A stretch of 64,000 nt of DNA from assembly GCF_900107795.1 (NCBI RefSeq), contig NZ_FNRL01000019.1, forward strand, positions 1 to 64,000. Reading direction: 5' to 3'. The DNA is from Chitinophaga terrae (ex Kim and Jung 2007) (GTDB taxonomy: Bacteria; Bacteroidota; Bacteroidia; Chitinophagales; Chitinophagaceae). Position 1 is the first letter of the stretch. Every line of letters starts with the position of its first letter. Of this stretch, positions 15,411 through 24,305 are shown piece after piece. Under the pieces are notes generated by a model. The model was not told where the DNA came from. It did not search any database and was given only the letters and a program-made list of their open reading frames with translations. Both the position numbers and the translations under genes were made by a program.

Positions 15411-16535
15411 TTAATGTAAGATACGCGCCAGCTCCTTTTGCAAACGTTCCTCCCGCAGGTTTTTTGCGACGATCTTGCCGGTAGGGTCGATAAGAAAGTT
15501 CTGTGGAACGGCCCTCACTTTGTATAACTGAGCCACTTCATTTTTCCAGCCTTTCAGGTCGGATACATGCGTCCACGTTAGACCGTCTTTCTCAATAGCG
15601 GCCAGCCAATCCTGTTTTTTCCCGGGCAGGTCCAGCGATACGCTTAACACGGTGAAGTTCTTGTCTTTAAACGCCTGGTATGCTTTAACTACATTGGGGT
15701 TTTCCCGGCGGCATGGTCCGCACCAGGAAGCCCAAAAATCTACCAGTACGTATTTTCCACGGAAGTCCGATAGTTTTACAGGTTTGCCGTTCACATCGTT
15801 CTGGGTGAAATCCGGCGCTGTTGCGCCTACAGCGAATAACCGCGCTTCTTCCAATTTGCGGGCGAAGTTCTGCCCTGTCGTGGTATTCCTGACACTGGCA
15901 GAAAGACTGTTAAACAATGGTTCTGCAGAGGCTACATCAATATCTTTTCCCGCCAGTTCCCTAAGGGCTGCCAGGCTCATATAGGAGTCCGGATGGTTGC
16001 GGATATACGCAACTTTGAGAGTGTCTGTTTTTGCGGCCGTTTCGCTGATCAGTTTCATGATCGAGTCCGTAACACCGGGCCGTTTCAGGTCTGCCTCTTT
16101 TAGCGCCGGCTGTTTCGCCGCCTCCCTGTAATATACCATCACCGCTTCCTTGTATGTTGTAAACTGGCGGTTGATGGGGCCGGCCTTGATCTTCGCCGTT
16201 TTGACACTGTCTTTTCCCTGAACGGTTATCTTCCCGCTTTCCAGGTACAGGTCAATCACATCGGCGTTTTTCTGCCATTTAGAGCCTTGCCCTTCATGAT
16301 CGATAAATACATGCACCATCGCCGGTTCTTCGAGGTTGCCTTTGAACTCGGCTACGCCATTCTGCAGGATGGCCGAATCGAGCACTTTCCTGGTTGTCCA
16401 GCTATAATCGGATATAATATAGGCATATAACGGTTTTTTGACTGATTTCAGTTGCACTTTCAGTTGGTAATCGAACGATTGGGCCAACGAGATGCCTGGC
16501 ATCAATAACGATGCAGCCAGAATAAAACGTTTCAT
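15411..16535 (-). CDS. TlpA-like thioredoxin-fold oxidoreductase with DUF4369-like N-terminus
   Basis: 374 residues, signal peptide MKRFILAASLLMPGISLAQ. The N-terminal part (QLKVQLKSVKKPLYAYIISD) is a DUF4369-like beta domain, the middle is helical, and residues about 240-374 form a thioredoxin/AhpC-TSA domain. FWASWCGPC has the redox pair Cys272 and Cys275, and AVPQNFLIDPTGKIVAKN includes the cis-proline. It acts in the periplasm as a disulfide reductase. It lies downstream of SusC/SusD on the same strand, as often in Chitinophagaceae, and may supply or protect cysteines of substrates taken in by the pair. A strong hairpin between SusD and this gene suggests lower or separate expression. Confidence 0.9.
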   Translation of the reverse strand: MKRFILAASLLMPGISLAQSFDYQLKVQLKSVKKPLYAYIISDYSWTTRKVLDSAILQNGVAEFKGNLEEPAMVHVFIDHEGQGSKWQKNADVIDLYLESGKITVQGKDSVKTAKIKAGPINRQFTTYKEAVMVYYREAAKQPALKEADLKRPGVTDSIMKLISETAAKTDTLKVAYIRNHPDSYMSLAALRELAGKDIDVASAEPLFNSLSASVRNTTTGQNFARKLEEARLFAVGATAPDFTQNDVNGKPVKLSDFRGKYVLVDFWASWCGPCRRENPNVVKAYQAFKDKNFTVLSVSLDLPGKKQDWLAAIEKDGLTWTHVSDLKGWKNEVAQLYKVRAVPQNFLIDPTGKIVAKNLREERLQKELARILH

Positions 16536-16564
16536 CTTCTGTTTAATTTAAGTATGTAAAAATG

Positions 16565-16596
16565 AGAACGGGATGAATGGCGGACCATCCCGTTCT
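16565..16596 (-). terminator. Hairpin between SusD and TlpA
   Basis: A perfect 11-bp stem, AGAACGGGATG with CATCCCGTTCT, around a 10-base loop. On the minus strand it is followed by CATTTTTAC, a short U tract. It can act as a partial terminator or as a 3' end stabiliser for the SusC/SusD message. Confidence 0.7.
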
Positions 16597-16605
16597 GTTG
16601 CCGGG

Positions 16606-18075
16606 TTATTTTGCATACCCCGGGTTAGGTGTAAGATTTGGGTTTGAAAGAATATCGTTTGGCGGAATAGGCCAGTTAGCCATATAACTCTTCCAGGTAG
16701 TAGGTTTCGCAGGCGCTACAACGTTCATCACTTCATCCAGTTTGCCTGTCCGCTTCAGATCAAAGAAACGGTGCCCGTATTCCGAGAACAGTTCTATTTG
16801 TCTTTCCTTTGCAATGGCGGCCAGGAGCGCCGGTTTCGTGGCGGGCTGGATAGAAGGCAGACCTGCACGGGTGCGGATCAGGTTCAGATCTTCAGCTGCG
16901 TTGCCTTTATCCTGCATAGCCCTTGCCTCCGCCCTGATCAGGTATTGTTCCGCCAAACGCAATGGTACCTGGTACTCTGCATTGTTGACGGATGATTTGA
17001 ACTTGGCCGGGAAGTACATGGTCTTTGCAGGCTGCGTACCCGACGCAAGAATGGTAACAGGTCGAAGCCACTCGGTAAACCGGCGGTCGCCCGGTTCAAA
17101 GGCGTTTAATAAAGGGTCGCTGACCGTTGAATACACGAGGAACGAGTTAGGTCCCTGCGGGGGCATAATGGTTGCCGGCATACCGTTATTGTAAAAGTTG
17201 AATTCGTAAGCCGGGGACGCGGTTTTAGGGGCTACCGACCATATTGTTTCTTTGCTGTTGGCAATGAATACGTTGTTCAGGCCTACCGTGTCGTATAGCT
17301 GGTTGCTGATCACTGCTGTAGCCTGCGCCTCTGCATTAGCCCAGTCGCCCATGTAAAGATATACCCTGGCCAGCAGGGCAGTAGCTGCAGCGCTATTGGG
17401 TCGGACACGGCTTGTAGTTGCCGCGCCGTAACCGTTCCGGTAATTTGCCGGCAACATCGACTGCGCCAGTTTCAGGTCTGCAACGATCTGGTTATATACA
17501 TCAGCCATCGGCGCACGGCTTAAGCGGTTGTTGACGGTGTAATCCGTCGATAACGCCAAGGGGACCGGCCCGTAAAGATTTACCAGGTAGAAGTAGAACA
17601 AGGCCCGCAGGAAATAAGTTTCTCCCAGCCATTGATCTTTATACTGCAGCTTTCCAGAGCTATTGTTAATGCCCTTGATAGCGGCGTTGGCAACGAAGAG
17701 CATTTTGTAGTATGCAGACCAATAAGGGCTTTCGGAAGACTGGATCGCATTTTTATAAACAATGTCTGCGAAGTTGCCACTCAGCGTACTTTTGGCCTCG
17801 TCGGTATACAGGGCCAGTACATAACCAAGGTTGCTGCCTGTGCCACCGTTAAAACCGGCGTTATTGGTAAGGTTCATGTACATGCCCGTAACAACTGTCG
17901 ACGCCATGTTGTCGTTCACATACACATCTTCCGCTTCGATGGTGCCTGCCGGCAGTTGGGTGCCGTCCAGGTATTTTTCGCACCCTGTTAGTACCAGGCT
18001 GCCGGCCAGTGTAAACAGCGACAGCGACTTGTAAAATCTATGTTTGATGGTTCGTTTCATCTGCTGGTTAAACAT
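16606..18075 (-). CDS. SusD/RagB outer-membrane nutrient-binding lipoprotein (locus 1)
   Basis: 489 residues. The lipoprotein signal ends LAGSLVLTGC, with Cys32 counted from the first ATG or Cys27 from the second ATG six codons in. The SusD fold follows: YVNDNMASTVVTGMYMNL, the TPR-like helical half with GETYFLRALFYFYLVNLYGP (68-type RagB motif), and the C-terminal FDLKRTGKLDEVMN, MANWPIPPNDILSNPNLTPN. SusD proteins cap the SusC pore and bind substrate outside the cell. Its first ATG overlaps the SusC stop (TAATG), indicating coupled translation. At 489 residues it is on the short side. The substrate is unknown since no carbohydrate-active enzyme is nearby. Confidence 0.93.
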   Translation of the reverse strand: MFNQQMKRTIKHRFYKSLSLFTLAGSLVLTGCEKYLDGTQLPAGTIEAEDVYVNDNMASTVVTGMYMNLTNNAGFNGGTGSNLGYVLALYTDEAKSTLSGNFADIVYKNAIQSSESPYWSAYYKMLFVANAAIKGINNSSGKLQYKDQWLGETYFLRALFYFYLVNLYGPVPLALSTDYTVNNRLSRAPMADVYNQIVADLKLAQSMLPANYRNGYGAATTSRVRPNSAAATALLARVYLYMGDWANAEAQATAVISNQLYDTVGLNNVFIANSKETIWSVAPKTASPAYEFNFYNNGMPATIMPPQGPNSFLVYSTVSDPLLNAFEPGDRRFTEWLRPVTILASGTQPAKTMYFPAKFKSSVNNAEYQVPLRLAEQYLIRAEARAMQDKGNAAEDLNLIRTRAGLPSIQPATKPALLAAIAKERQIELFSEYGHRFFDLKRTGKLDEVMNVVAPAKPTTWKSYMANWPIPPNDILSNPNLTPNPGYAK

Positions 18076-21000
18076 TAAAGAGTTACGTTAATCCCGGCGG
18101 TGATCACCCGCAGGGGTGGGATCACTGAAGGGTTGAGATTTTCGGGATCCAAACCGTTATATTTCGAAATGGTAAGGAGGTTTTGCCCCTGCAGGTATAC
18201 GCTGCCGTTTTTAAGATGTAGCCTTTTATTAAGGGCTTCGCTTAAAGTATATCGAATGCTCACATTCTGCAGCCGGGCATAAGTGGCGTCGGAATATGCT
18301 CCTGTACTTTCGTTGAATAACATCTGGCGACCGAAGTTGCCGAACTGCGTACTTACTTTGGGAATATCTGTCTGGTCCCCTGGTTTCTGCCAGCGGTCGA
18401 GCCACATGGTGCTGCCATTACCTCCAAATATGCCGAAAGGCAGGAGGGCATTGCTCAACAGGTTTTTGCCCATCCGGCTGGTGAAGTTGATGGAGAAATC
18501 CAATGAAAACTGCTTGTAAGTAAAGGAGTTGGTCAGGCTGCCATAATACTTAGGCGCCAGGTCAATAAACTCGGTTTTATCGGCCTGGGTGAACGAACCC
18601 GAAAAATCATCTGTTTTACCTTTGCCGTCGGTAAAGCTATAGTAGCCTGTTTCAGGGTTTACGCCGTTGTATTTGTACAACAACACTCCTGTAACCGGTT
18701 TGCCCAGAACATAGTTAGAGTTTTGATTGGCTTGTGTAGGAATTCGCAGCAGTTTGCTTTCAGGAACGGTGATGTTGAACCGGGTAGTCCAGCTGAAATG
18801 TTTTTTCCTGATATTGTTTGATGTAATGCTGGCTTCATAACCGCTGTTGCGGATCAGGGCATCAGAATTGAGCGTATAGCTCGTGTAGCCCGTAACGCTG
18901 GAAAGTGGCTGGCCAAGCAACTGGTTGCCTGCACGGTTCAGGTAATAGCTGAAATCAGCCATGATCTTATCGTCGAGGAACCCTAACTCCAGGCCTATTT
19001 CTGAATTGAAATTCCGTTCCCAGTTCAGGATAGGATTAGGCAGAGCATTGGGTTGCAAACCCGTTTTGCCATCGTAGTTTCCTGACATTGCCTGGTATGT
19101 TTCGATGTAACGGAAGTCGCCGATCGCGTCGCCGCCTACCACGCCGCTGCTGACCCTCAGCTTACCATAGCTGAGTGCGGGTAATTTATCTTTCAGCAGT
19201 TTTTCTTCACTGAAGATCCAGGCCAGGGCGCCTGAACCGAAGTTGCCAAACCTGCGGCCAGGGCCAAACTTCGTGGAGCCGTCGTGCCGGAGGTTTACGT
19301 TCGCAATATATTTCTCATTCCACACGAATTTTACGATACCATAGGTACCGATAGAGCGGTATTCATTCAGTTCGTATTTCGAAACCACGGAAGTGGCTAT
19401 GGCCGGGTTAACGAGCAAAGCGTCGGATGGGAAGCCGGTACCGGTGATATCGGTCATCTGTGATACCTGGTTACTGATCTCAGCGCCTATCTTAACGCTC
19501 AGGTTACCCCGCGAGGCGATCATTTTCCTATACTCGCCGTATGGGGAAATGGTAATGGAACGGGTAGAAAACTGGTGCAGGATGCCTACCGTCTGAGTAG
19601 CCGCGAGGATATTGGAAGGATTGAAAGTGCTGGTAGGATTGCCTATCAGCTCCTTCCCGTTGATGGTGTTGTATCCGAATACGCTGTTCAATGTGATACT
19701 CTTTGTTGGCCGGTAGGTCAGTGTAGCATTGGCCAACAGGTTGTTGGTTGTGTTTTTATATTGTTTGTTGATGTTAGAGGCAAAGCTGGTACTGTTAACG
19801 TTAGTACCGATAGCATCCCAGTTAATGCTGCCGTCGGGATTGAAAGGACGGGGAGCATTGGGGACAGCCATGACGGACCCGGAGAAATCCTGCGGTACCA
19901 TATCGTTCACTGAACTCAGGTAGGTACCGGTCAGCGACATGTTGAACTTGTTGTTCGTAGTGCCTGTGTTCAGGGCAAAACGCAGGGAACCATCTTTGTT
20001 GGCGCCGGTATGGCGTTGAATATTACCAGTATTGCGCAGGCTTCCGCTTATCAGGTAGTTGGTATTACCAGCTCCGCCGCTGTAAGACAGGTTGACATTG
20101 GTGGTGGCAGCGGCCTTGCCCATCAGTTCTTTCCTCCAGTTGGTATAACGGTCTTCGGGCCAGGTGCCGTTCAGGTCAAGGTCTTGTGCCGATACCTGCA
20201 GGTTATCGTTCTTCAGCGCTTCCCGCCGGAGCATAAGGTATTCCTCGGTATTCATCAGCTTAGGCGCCTTGCCCATGAGCGATACGCCCGTATATACATT
20301 GGCGTTAAAGGCCTGGCGGTTGCCGCGGGCTTTTTTGGTCGTGATAAGGATCACTCCATATGCACCGGAGGAACCGTAGATAGCTGTTGCATCTATATCT
20401 TTCAGCACATCTACGCTTTCGATATCATTAGGATTGATATAATTGAGTCCACTGCCGCCTTGCAGGAAGCTCTGGGTGCCGTACAGCGTATTGGTCGAGA
20501 GTGGAAGAGTGCCGGCAGGGAACCGTACCCCATCTACGATAATAAGCGGCTGTGTGGCCCCGGTAGTGAGGTTGGCTGCGCCGCGCATCCTTACGGTAAA
20601 TGCGCCGCCCGGCTGGCCTGTCACCTGTTGGATAAAGAGGCCGGGCACTTTTCCCTGGAGCGCTTCCATGACGTTGTTCACAGGATTTTTCGCGATCTCT
20701 TTCGAGGAAATGGAACTGATGTTACCTGCGTTGAACCGTTTGGTAGTGGTTCCATAGGCCATTACCTGTACCTCGTCCAGGGGCGAGGAGCTGGGAGCCA
20801 GGCGAACAGACAACAACGCGCTGCTGCCGGAGAGCAGGCTGGAAACGGCTTCTCCTTCATCGTTGTGGTCTGGGCGCCCAGACTGGCTGTCTTTCACTAC
20901 AACGAAGTTGCCGTTAACCCGTTTAACGGTTAAAGGCAGGAAACCAACGGCAGAGATACGGAGCAGGTCTCCTTCCGCTACTTCGAGCGTAAATGCGCCA

Positions 21001-21521
21001 TTAGCTGCAGTTACAGTGCCTTTGTTCTGACCAACGATAACTACAGTCACGCCAGGCATAGGCTTTCCATCTGCCGACCGAACAACGCCGTTTACCGGCG
21101 GAGGCGCCGCTTCAACGTTGGTAGCGGGAGTTGTGCCGGCAACAGGAGTTGGCTGATTTTTTCGGGTGACAAGAATTGTCTTCCCCTGGATCATATATTC
21201 TAATGGTTGACTTTTGAATGCGAGTTCCAGGAACTTGAGAAGCGGAACATCGTTAGCGGAAAGTGCAATAGGCCTGGCATCTGAAAGAACGCCTTTCTGA
21301 TTTAGCACTACATAGCCAGTCTGGTCTTTGATGGCTTTGAATATCTCCCGCAAAGTCAGTTGCCGCCCGGTGATCGACACCTGCTGTGCCCTACCGGTAG
21401 CATGCGTTTGAAGAAGCGCCGCCGATAGCAAAAGGGTGGTGAGTCGCATAATCCGTTTGATTTTTTCAATAGGCCCAGGGTCCGGCAAGCCGGGGAATGG
21501 CCAATAACGTTTTTTTTGCAT
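18075..21521 (-). CDS. SusC/RagA TonB-dependent transporter with STN domain (locus 1)
   Basis: About 1148 residues from the ATG at 21521. An upstream in-frame ATG at 21605 is less likely because it precedes the hydrophobic signal region (MRLTTLLLSAALLQTHATGRA). Order of domains: STN (QQVSITGRQLTLREIFKAIK), CarboxypepD_reg-like (GVVRSADGKPMPGVTVVIVG), plug (VMEALQGKVPGLFIQQVTGQ, VLKDIDATAIYGSSGAYGVI), then a beta barrel ending GINVTL. The STN domain lets a transporter signal to the FecR anti-sigma encoded just upstream, so substrate binding should release the ECF sigma factor. The barrel imports substrate captured by SusD, driven by TonB. The whole set reads leftward in the order sigma, FecR, SusC, SusD, TlpA. 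Confidence 0.95.
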   Translation of the reverse strand: MQKKRYWPFPGLPDPGPIEKIKRIMRLTTLLLSAALLQTHATGRAQQVSITGRQLTLREIFKAIKDQTGYVVLNQKGVLSDARPIALSANDVPLLKFLELAFKSQPLEYMIQGKTILVTRKNQPTPVAGTTPATNVEAAPPPVNGVVRSADGKPMPGVTVVIVGQNKGTVTAANGAFTLEVAEGDLLRISAVGFLPLTVKRVNGNFVVVKDSQSGRPDHNDEGEAVSSLLSGSSALLSVRLAPSSSPLDEVQVMAYGTTTKRFNAGNISSISSKEIAKNPVNNVMEALQGKVPGLFIQQVTGQPGGAFTVRMRGAANLTTGATQPLIIVDGVRFPAGTLPLSTNTLYGTQSFLQGGSGLNYINPNDIESVDVLKDIDATAIYGSSGAYGVILITTKKARGNRQAFNANVYTGVSLMGKAPKLMNTEEYLMLRREALKNDNLQVSAQDLDLNGTWPEDRYTNWRKELMGKAAATTNVNLSYSGGAGNTNYLISGSLRNTGNIQRHTGANKDGSLRFALNTGTTNNKFNMSLTGTYLSSVNDMVPQDFSGSVMAVPNAPRPFNPDGSINWDAIGTNVNSTSFASNINKQYKNTTNNLLANATLTYRPTKSITLNSVFGYNTINGKELIGNPTSTFNPSNILAATQTVGILHQFSTRSITISPYGEYRKMIASRGNLSVKIGAEISNQVSQMTDITGTGFPSDALLVNPAIATSVVSKYELNEYRSIGTYGIVKFVWNEKYIANVNLRHDGSTKFGPGRRFGNFGSGALAWIFSEEKLLKDKLPALSYGKLRVSSGVVGGDAIGDFRYIETYQAMSGNYDGKTGLQPNALPNPILNWERNFNSEIGLELGFLDDKIMADFSYYLNRAGNQLLGQPLSSVTGYTSYTLNSDALIRNSGYEASITSNNIRKKHFSWTTRFNITVPESKLLRIPTQANQNSNYVLGKPVTGVLLYKYNGVNPETGYYSFTDGKGKTDDFSGSFTQADKTEFIDLAPKYYGSLTNSFTYKQFSLDFSINFTSRMGKNLLSNALLPFGIFGGNGSTMWLDRWQKPGDQTDIPKVSTQFGNFGRQMLFNESTGAYSDATYARLQNVSIRYTLSEALNKRLHLKNGSVYLQGQNLLTISKYNGLDPENLNPSVIPPLRVITAGINVTL

Positions 21522-21661
21522 AAATTGCAAATAGATTTGGTTGTTAGAAAATTGATGTAAAAGGCTTTTTTTGTCAGCTAGATCTTTTACCGTCACAGGT
21601 CGCAACTGTGGCGGTAATTTTTTGTTATCTCATATTTTAATGTTGGTCGTTATGCGTATTA

Positions 21662-22840
21662 TTATGGTTGAACTATCAGTTTTCTTCCTTCTAACCTGAA
21701 TTGGATGCCGCTGCGGCTAAGTATAGTCAGCAATCCGTTTAATGGTACATCTCTCGTCATTTGTCCTTCAAATTCTATATCTGGTATTCCTTTCCCGTAT
21801 ACGACTTCAATATCATACCAGCGTTCCAGTTGGCGCATAATATCAGCAAAGTCGGCTCCTTCAAAGTTGAACAACCCATTTTTCCAGGCGATCACATTAT
21901 CAACATCGGCATGCTCTTTTACCGTGATGCGGTCTGCTGCCGCGCTGATCCGGGCCTGCTGGCCGGGGCGCAATACTACTTCAGCCGCTTTCCCTGAAAC
22001 GGTGGCGGATACACGTACTGCTCCTTCCATTAAAGTAGTGGCAATGGTTTTCTCGTTGTCATAGGCATTTACATTGAAATGTGTGCCGAGTACCAGGATG
22101 TCCGCTTTCTTATTTACATTCACATGAAAAGGTCGTTTAGTGTCGGCCGCCACTTCAAAATACGCTTCGCCTTTTACTTCAACCTGCCTTTCTCCTTCTC
22201 CAAAAACCGTTGGGTATCTTAATGAACTGGCTGCGTTCAGCCAGACCTCTGTGCCGTCGGATAATACAACCCGGAACTGCCGCCCCCGGGGGGTAGTAAT
22301 GGTATTGTAGGTGACTGTTTCAGCGCTGGTTCCGGCAGGTTGATATGAAAGTTGAGCATTGGCCAGTACCAGTTGCGCGCCATTTTGCCGGGCGATGGTA
22401 CCATTGCCAAGGCTGTCGAGCACCACTTCCGAACCATCGGCAAGGGTGAGGATGGCGCCTTCTTTACCTGGGAGGATATTATGCTTCTCCGCTCGGCTGT
22501 GGGCCAGCCTTGTTTCCGCCGGGCGGGAAAGCCACAGGTAACCGCCTGCAACTATGGCAAGTACTGCGGCGGCTGCGGCAGCAGGCCAATACCATCGGCG
22601 GCGCGATGCAACCTGCATTGGCGGCCGGTCGCTGGCCAGCGCGGTATGCAGGATAGGCAGCAGCGACGCGTCCGGCGGAACGGAAATATCCAGGTCGCCC
22701 GCCAGGGCGTCAAATGCTGCCAGCAGGGCGTCATGACTCTCCGGATCCCGGAGCAGCTGTCCGAACTCGGCCTGTTCGGCCGCTGTCAGGCCCTTTTCCA
22801 GGTGTCGGCCTACCAGGTAAATAATGCGAGATTGATCCAT
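21662..22840 (-). CDS. FecR-family anti-sigma factor (locus 1)
   Basis: 392 residues. The cytoplasmic N-terminus (about 1-80, QSRIIYLVGRHLEKGLTAAE) binds sigma. One membrane helix lies at about 84-105 (YWPAAAAAAVLAIVAGGYLW). The periplasmic FecR domain runs about 170-300, including TPRGRQFRVVLSDGTEVWLN, FGEGERQVEVKGEAYFEV and RPFHVNVNKKADILVLGTHF. The DUF4974-like C-terminus (ADFADIMRQLERWYDIEVVY) is thought to contact the STN domain of SusC. It transmits the occupied state of the transporter to the sigma factor. It follows the sigma gene by 46 bases, so both are co-transcribed. Confidence 0.94.
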   Translation of the reverse strand: MDQSRIIYLVGRHLEKGLTAAEQAEFGQLLRDPESHDALLAAFDALAGDLDISVPPDASLLPILHTALASDRPPMQVASRRRWYWPAAAAAAVLAIVAGGYLWLSRPAETRLAHSRAEKHNILPGKEGAILTLADGSEVVLDSLGNGTIARQNGAQLVLANAQLSYQPAGTSAETVTYNTITTPRGRQFRVVLSDGTEVWLNAASSLRYPTVFGEGERQVEVKGEAYFEVAADTKRPFHVNVNKKADILVLGTHFNVNAYDNEKTIATTLMEGAVRVSATVSGKAAEVVLRPGQQARISAAADRITVKEHADVDNVIAWKNGLFNFEGADFADIMRQLERWYDIEVVYGKGIPDIEFEGQMTRDVPLNGLLTILSRSGIQFRLEGRKLIVQP

Positions 22841-22886
22841 ATCCTATATAAGAGATGCGCGTGAAAGGGAGTTGTCACTATGCGTC

Positions 22887-23474
22887 TTAAAAAAAATATA
22901 AAAAGACAACTACAGACATCAGGTCCATAGGGAAAAGAAAACCACGGATCGTTTGCAGGGCCGCGCTAAGCACGTTTCTTACATACCCGTTCGATAACCC
23001 CAGCTCTTCGGCGATTTCTTTTGTTGTCATCCCTTTTTCGCGGCTCATCTGGTAAATAAGCCTGCGTTGGGGCGACATGGAGGAAAGGGCCTTGCTCACC
23101 GCTTCCTGTATCTCTTTAACGGACAGAGAGTGGAGCGCGTGGTTATGGCTGTCGGTCTCCATTGGGAGGCCATCCAGTTTGCTCTGGTAAACGGCGGCTT
23201 TGCGGAGGTATTGCAGGCATTCCCGGATCAGGACCTTTCTCAGCCAGGGCCCGGGCAGCTCAATTTCCGCCAGGTTGGTCCTGTTCAGCCATAATTTGAT
23301 AAAAAAGTCCTGCAGCACTTCCTGGCTGGCAGTTTCGCTTTGCAGTATCCGCATGGAAATACGGGATAACGCCGCCGAATACATGTTAAAAAGGTCGGCA
23401 AAGGCGGCTTCATTCCCTTCAGCAATTCTTGAAAGAAGTTCCCTGTCACTGTATGGAGATGAACCGGACGTCAA
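22887..23474 (-). CDS. ECF RNA polymerase sigma factor (locus 1)
   Basis: 195 residues. Region 2 is about 15-85 (AFADLFNMYSAALSRISMRI, VLQDFFIKLWLNR), region 4 about 115-175 (LSSMSPQRRLIYQMSREKGM, TTKEIAEELGLSNGYVRNVL), and a hydrophobic tail ends in VVVFLYFF, a common feature of Bacteroidota FecI-like sigma factors. Paired with the FecR gene downstream, it should drive the SusC/SusD operon when the transporter is loaded. It is first in its operon; the promoter lies beyond 23474. Confidence 0.93.
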   Translation of the reverse strand: MTSGSSPYSDRELLSRIAEGNEAAFADLFNMYSAALSRISMRILQSETASQEVLQDFFIKLWLNRTNLAEIELPGPWLRKVLIRECLQYLRKAAVYQSKLDGLPMETDSHNHALHSLSVKEIQEAVSKALSSMSPQRRLIYQMSREKGMTTKEIAEELGLSNGYVRNVLSAALQTIRGFLFPMDLMSVVVFLYFF

Positions 23475-23596
23475 TTCACTATAGTTTGCGTGTGGGCGTG
23501 CAAGCTAATAATAATTTTAGGATTTATCAGGTAAAAGTGACGACGGGGGTGTGGATCGTTGTTTCCCTGGGCGTCCCTGTAGCTCGGAAAGTTGCT

Positions 23597-23752
23597 ATGA
23601 CGAAGGCGCACGACTCGATAAATGATTGGATGTATTGGCTCAATCAATCTCCCTCTGAAAGATTGGAAACTGTGACTTTCATAATATCTCAGTCTTTAGG
23701 CAAGAGTTGACGAATGGACAAAACAGCAGTAAATAGAAAAATGTTGCGCTAA
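23597..23752 (+). pseudogene. Broken small partner gene of a nucleotidyltransferase pair
   Basis: From the ATG at 23597 the frame reads a short helical protein (MTKAHDSINDWMYWLNQSPS, ERLETVTFIISQSLGKS), is stopped by TGA at 23708-23710, and then continues in the same frame as RMDKTAVNRKMLR to TAA at 23750-23752. The smooth continuation across one in-frame stop suggests a nonsense mutation. The frame is also open upstream to 23429, so the original start is uncertain. The TAA overlaps the ATG of the next remnant (TAATG). From memory, similar small proteins precede DUF6036-like nucleotidyltransferases in Bacteroidota, as toxin-antitoxin-like pairs; that link is inference. Confidence 0.45.
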
Positions 23753-23790
23753 TGATTTTAGCAAAAGATTTTGAGGATTTCGTAAAGCTC
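23752..23790 (+). pseudogene. 5' stub of a nucleotidyltransferase gene
   Basis: The first 13 codons after the ATG at 23752 read MILAKDFEDFVKL, the usual N-terminus of DUF6036-like (MNT-type) nucleotidyltransferases. The frame then turns into a low-complexity hydrophobic stretch that is the antisense of the neighbouring gene, and the GG-YA and DxD catalytic motifs never appear. The gene was therefore cut after about 40 bases, probably by a deletion that brought in the 23811-24275 gene. Confidence 0.4.
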
Positions 23791-23810
23791 ATTTTACTCA
23801 TCCTCCTTGC

Positions 23811-24275
23811 TTATTTATGCAATGCATCTTTCATCTTTTTAAAAAATGCCAGTTCCCCGCTATTTAACCGGTCCAGGAATATCACCAACCGATTAGGCAT
23901 CCGCACGGTGATACGCGCGCCATTATTTATAATATCAATGGTCTGAACCCAATCCCAGCTTTTGGTTTCCGCTTTATTCGATTTCGGGTAAAAGACCTGG
24001 ATATTTTCTTCACTGAATTCTATGTTAAAATTGAAAGCGCCGGATTTAACCTTGGTGCCCGCGCTTAAATAATAAAGAGGCGCCACTACTATTACCATTA
24101 AACAAACAAAGTAAAGAGCGGCTGAGAGCCACCAGGATTGCCCCGGCAGCGGCATGTAATATCCAATGATCAGCATGGCAAAAAGATACATCCATAGGCT
24201 CTTCTTTGCCAGGAAATATAATTGAGCGCGTAACATAGTGCGCCGGGTTGCAATGATCTGCCTGGTTACTTTCAT
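23811..24275 (-). CDS. YcxB-like membrane protein
   Basis: 154 residues. Two membrane helices at about 28-43 (WMYLFAMLIIGYYMPL) and 50-72 (LSAALYFVCLMVIVVAPLYY) are followed by a cytoplasmic YcxB-like C-terminal domain (about 85-150): FNIEFSEENIQVFYPKSNKA, WDWVQTIDIINNGARITVRM, RLVIFLDRLNSGELAFFKKM. This matches the common YcxB layout in length and order. Function is unknown. It is a single gene whose 3' end abuts the nucleotidyltransferase stub on the other strand. Confidence 0.8.
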   Translation of the reverse strand: MKVTRQIIATRRTMLRAQLYFLAKKSLWMYLFAMLIIGYYMPLPGQSWWLSAALYFVCLMVIVVAPLYYLSAGTKVKSGAFNFNIEFSEENIQVFYPKSNKAETKSWDWVQTIDIINNGARITVRMPNRLVIFLDRLNSGELAFFKKMKDALHK

Positions 24276-24305
24276 ATGTTCTTAAATTTACTATCGCCTG
24301 GCATT

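Noticed and set aside
20010..20933. 307-codon open frame antisense to the locus 1 SusC gene
   Set aside because: It mirrors a confident TonB-dependent transporter frame and its own translation shows no domain; a shadow of GC-biased third positions.
22352..22864. 170-codon frame antisense to the FecR gene
   Set aside because: Opposes a well-supported FecR protein with the expected membrane helix and domain order.
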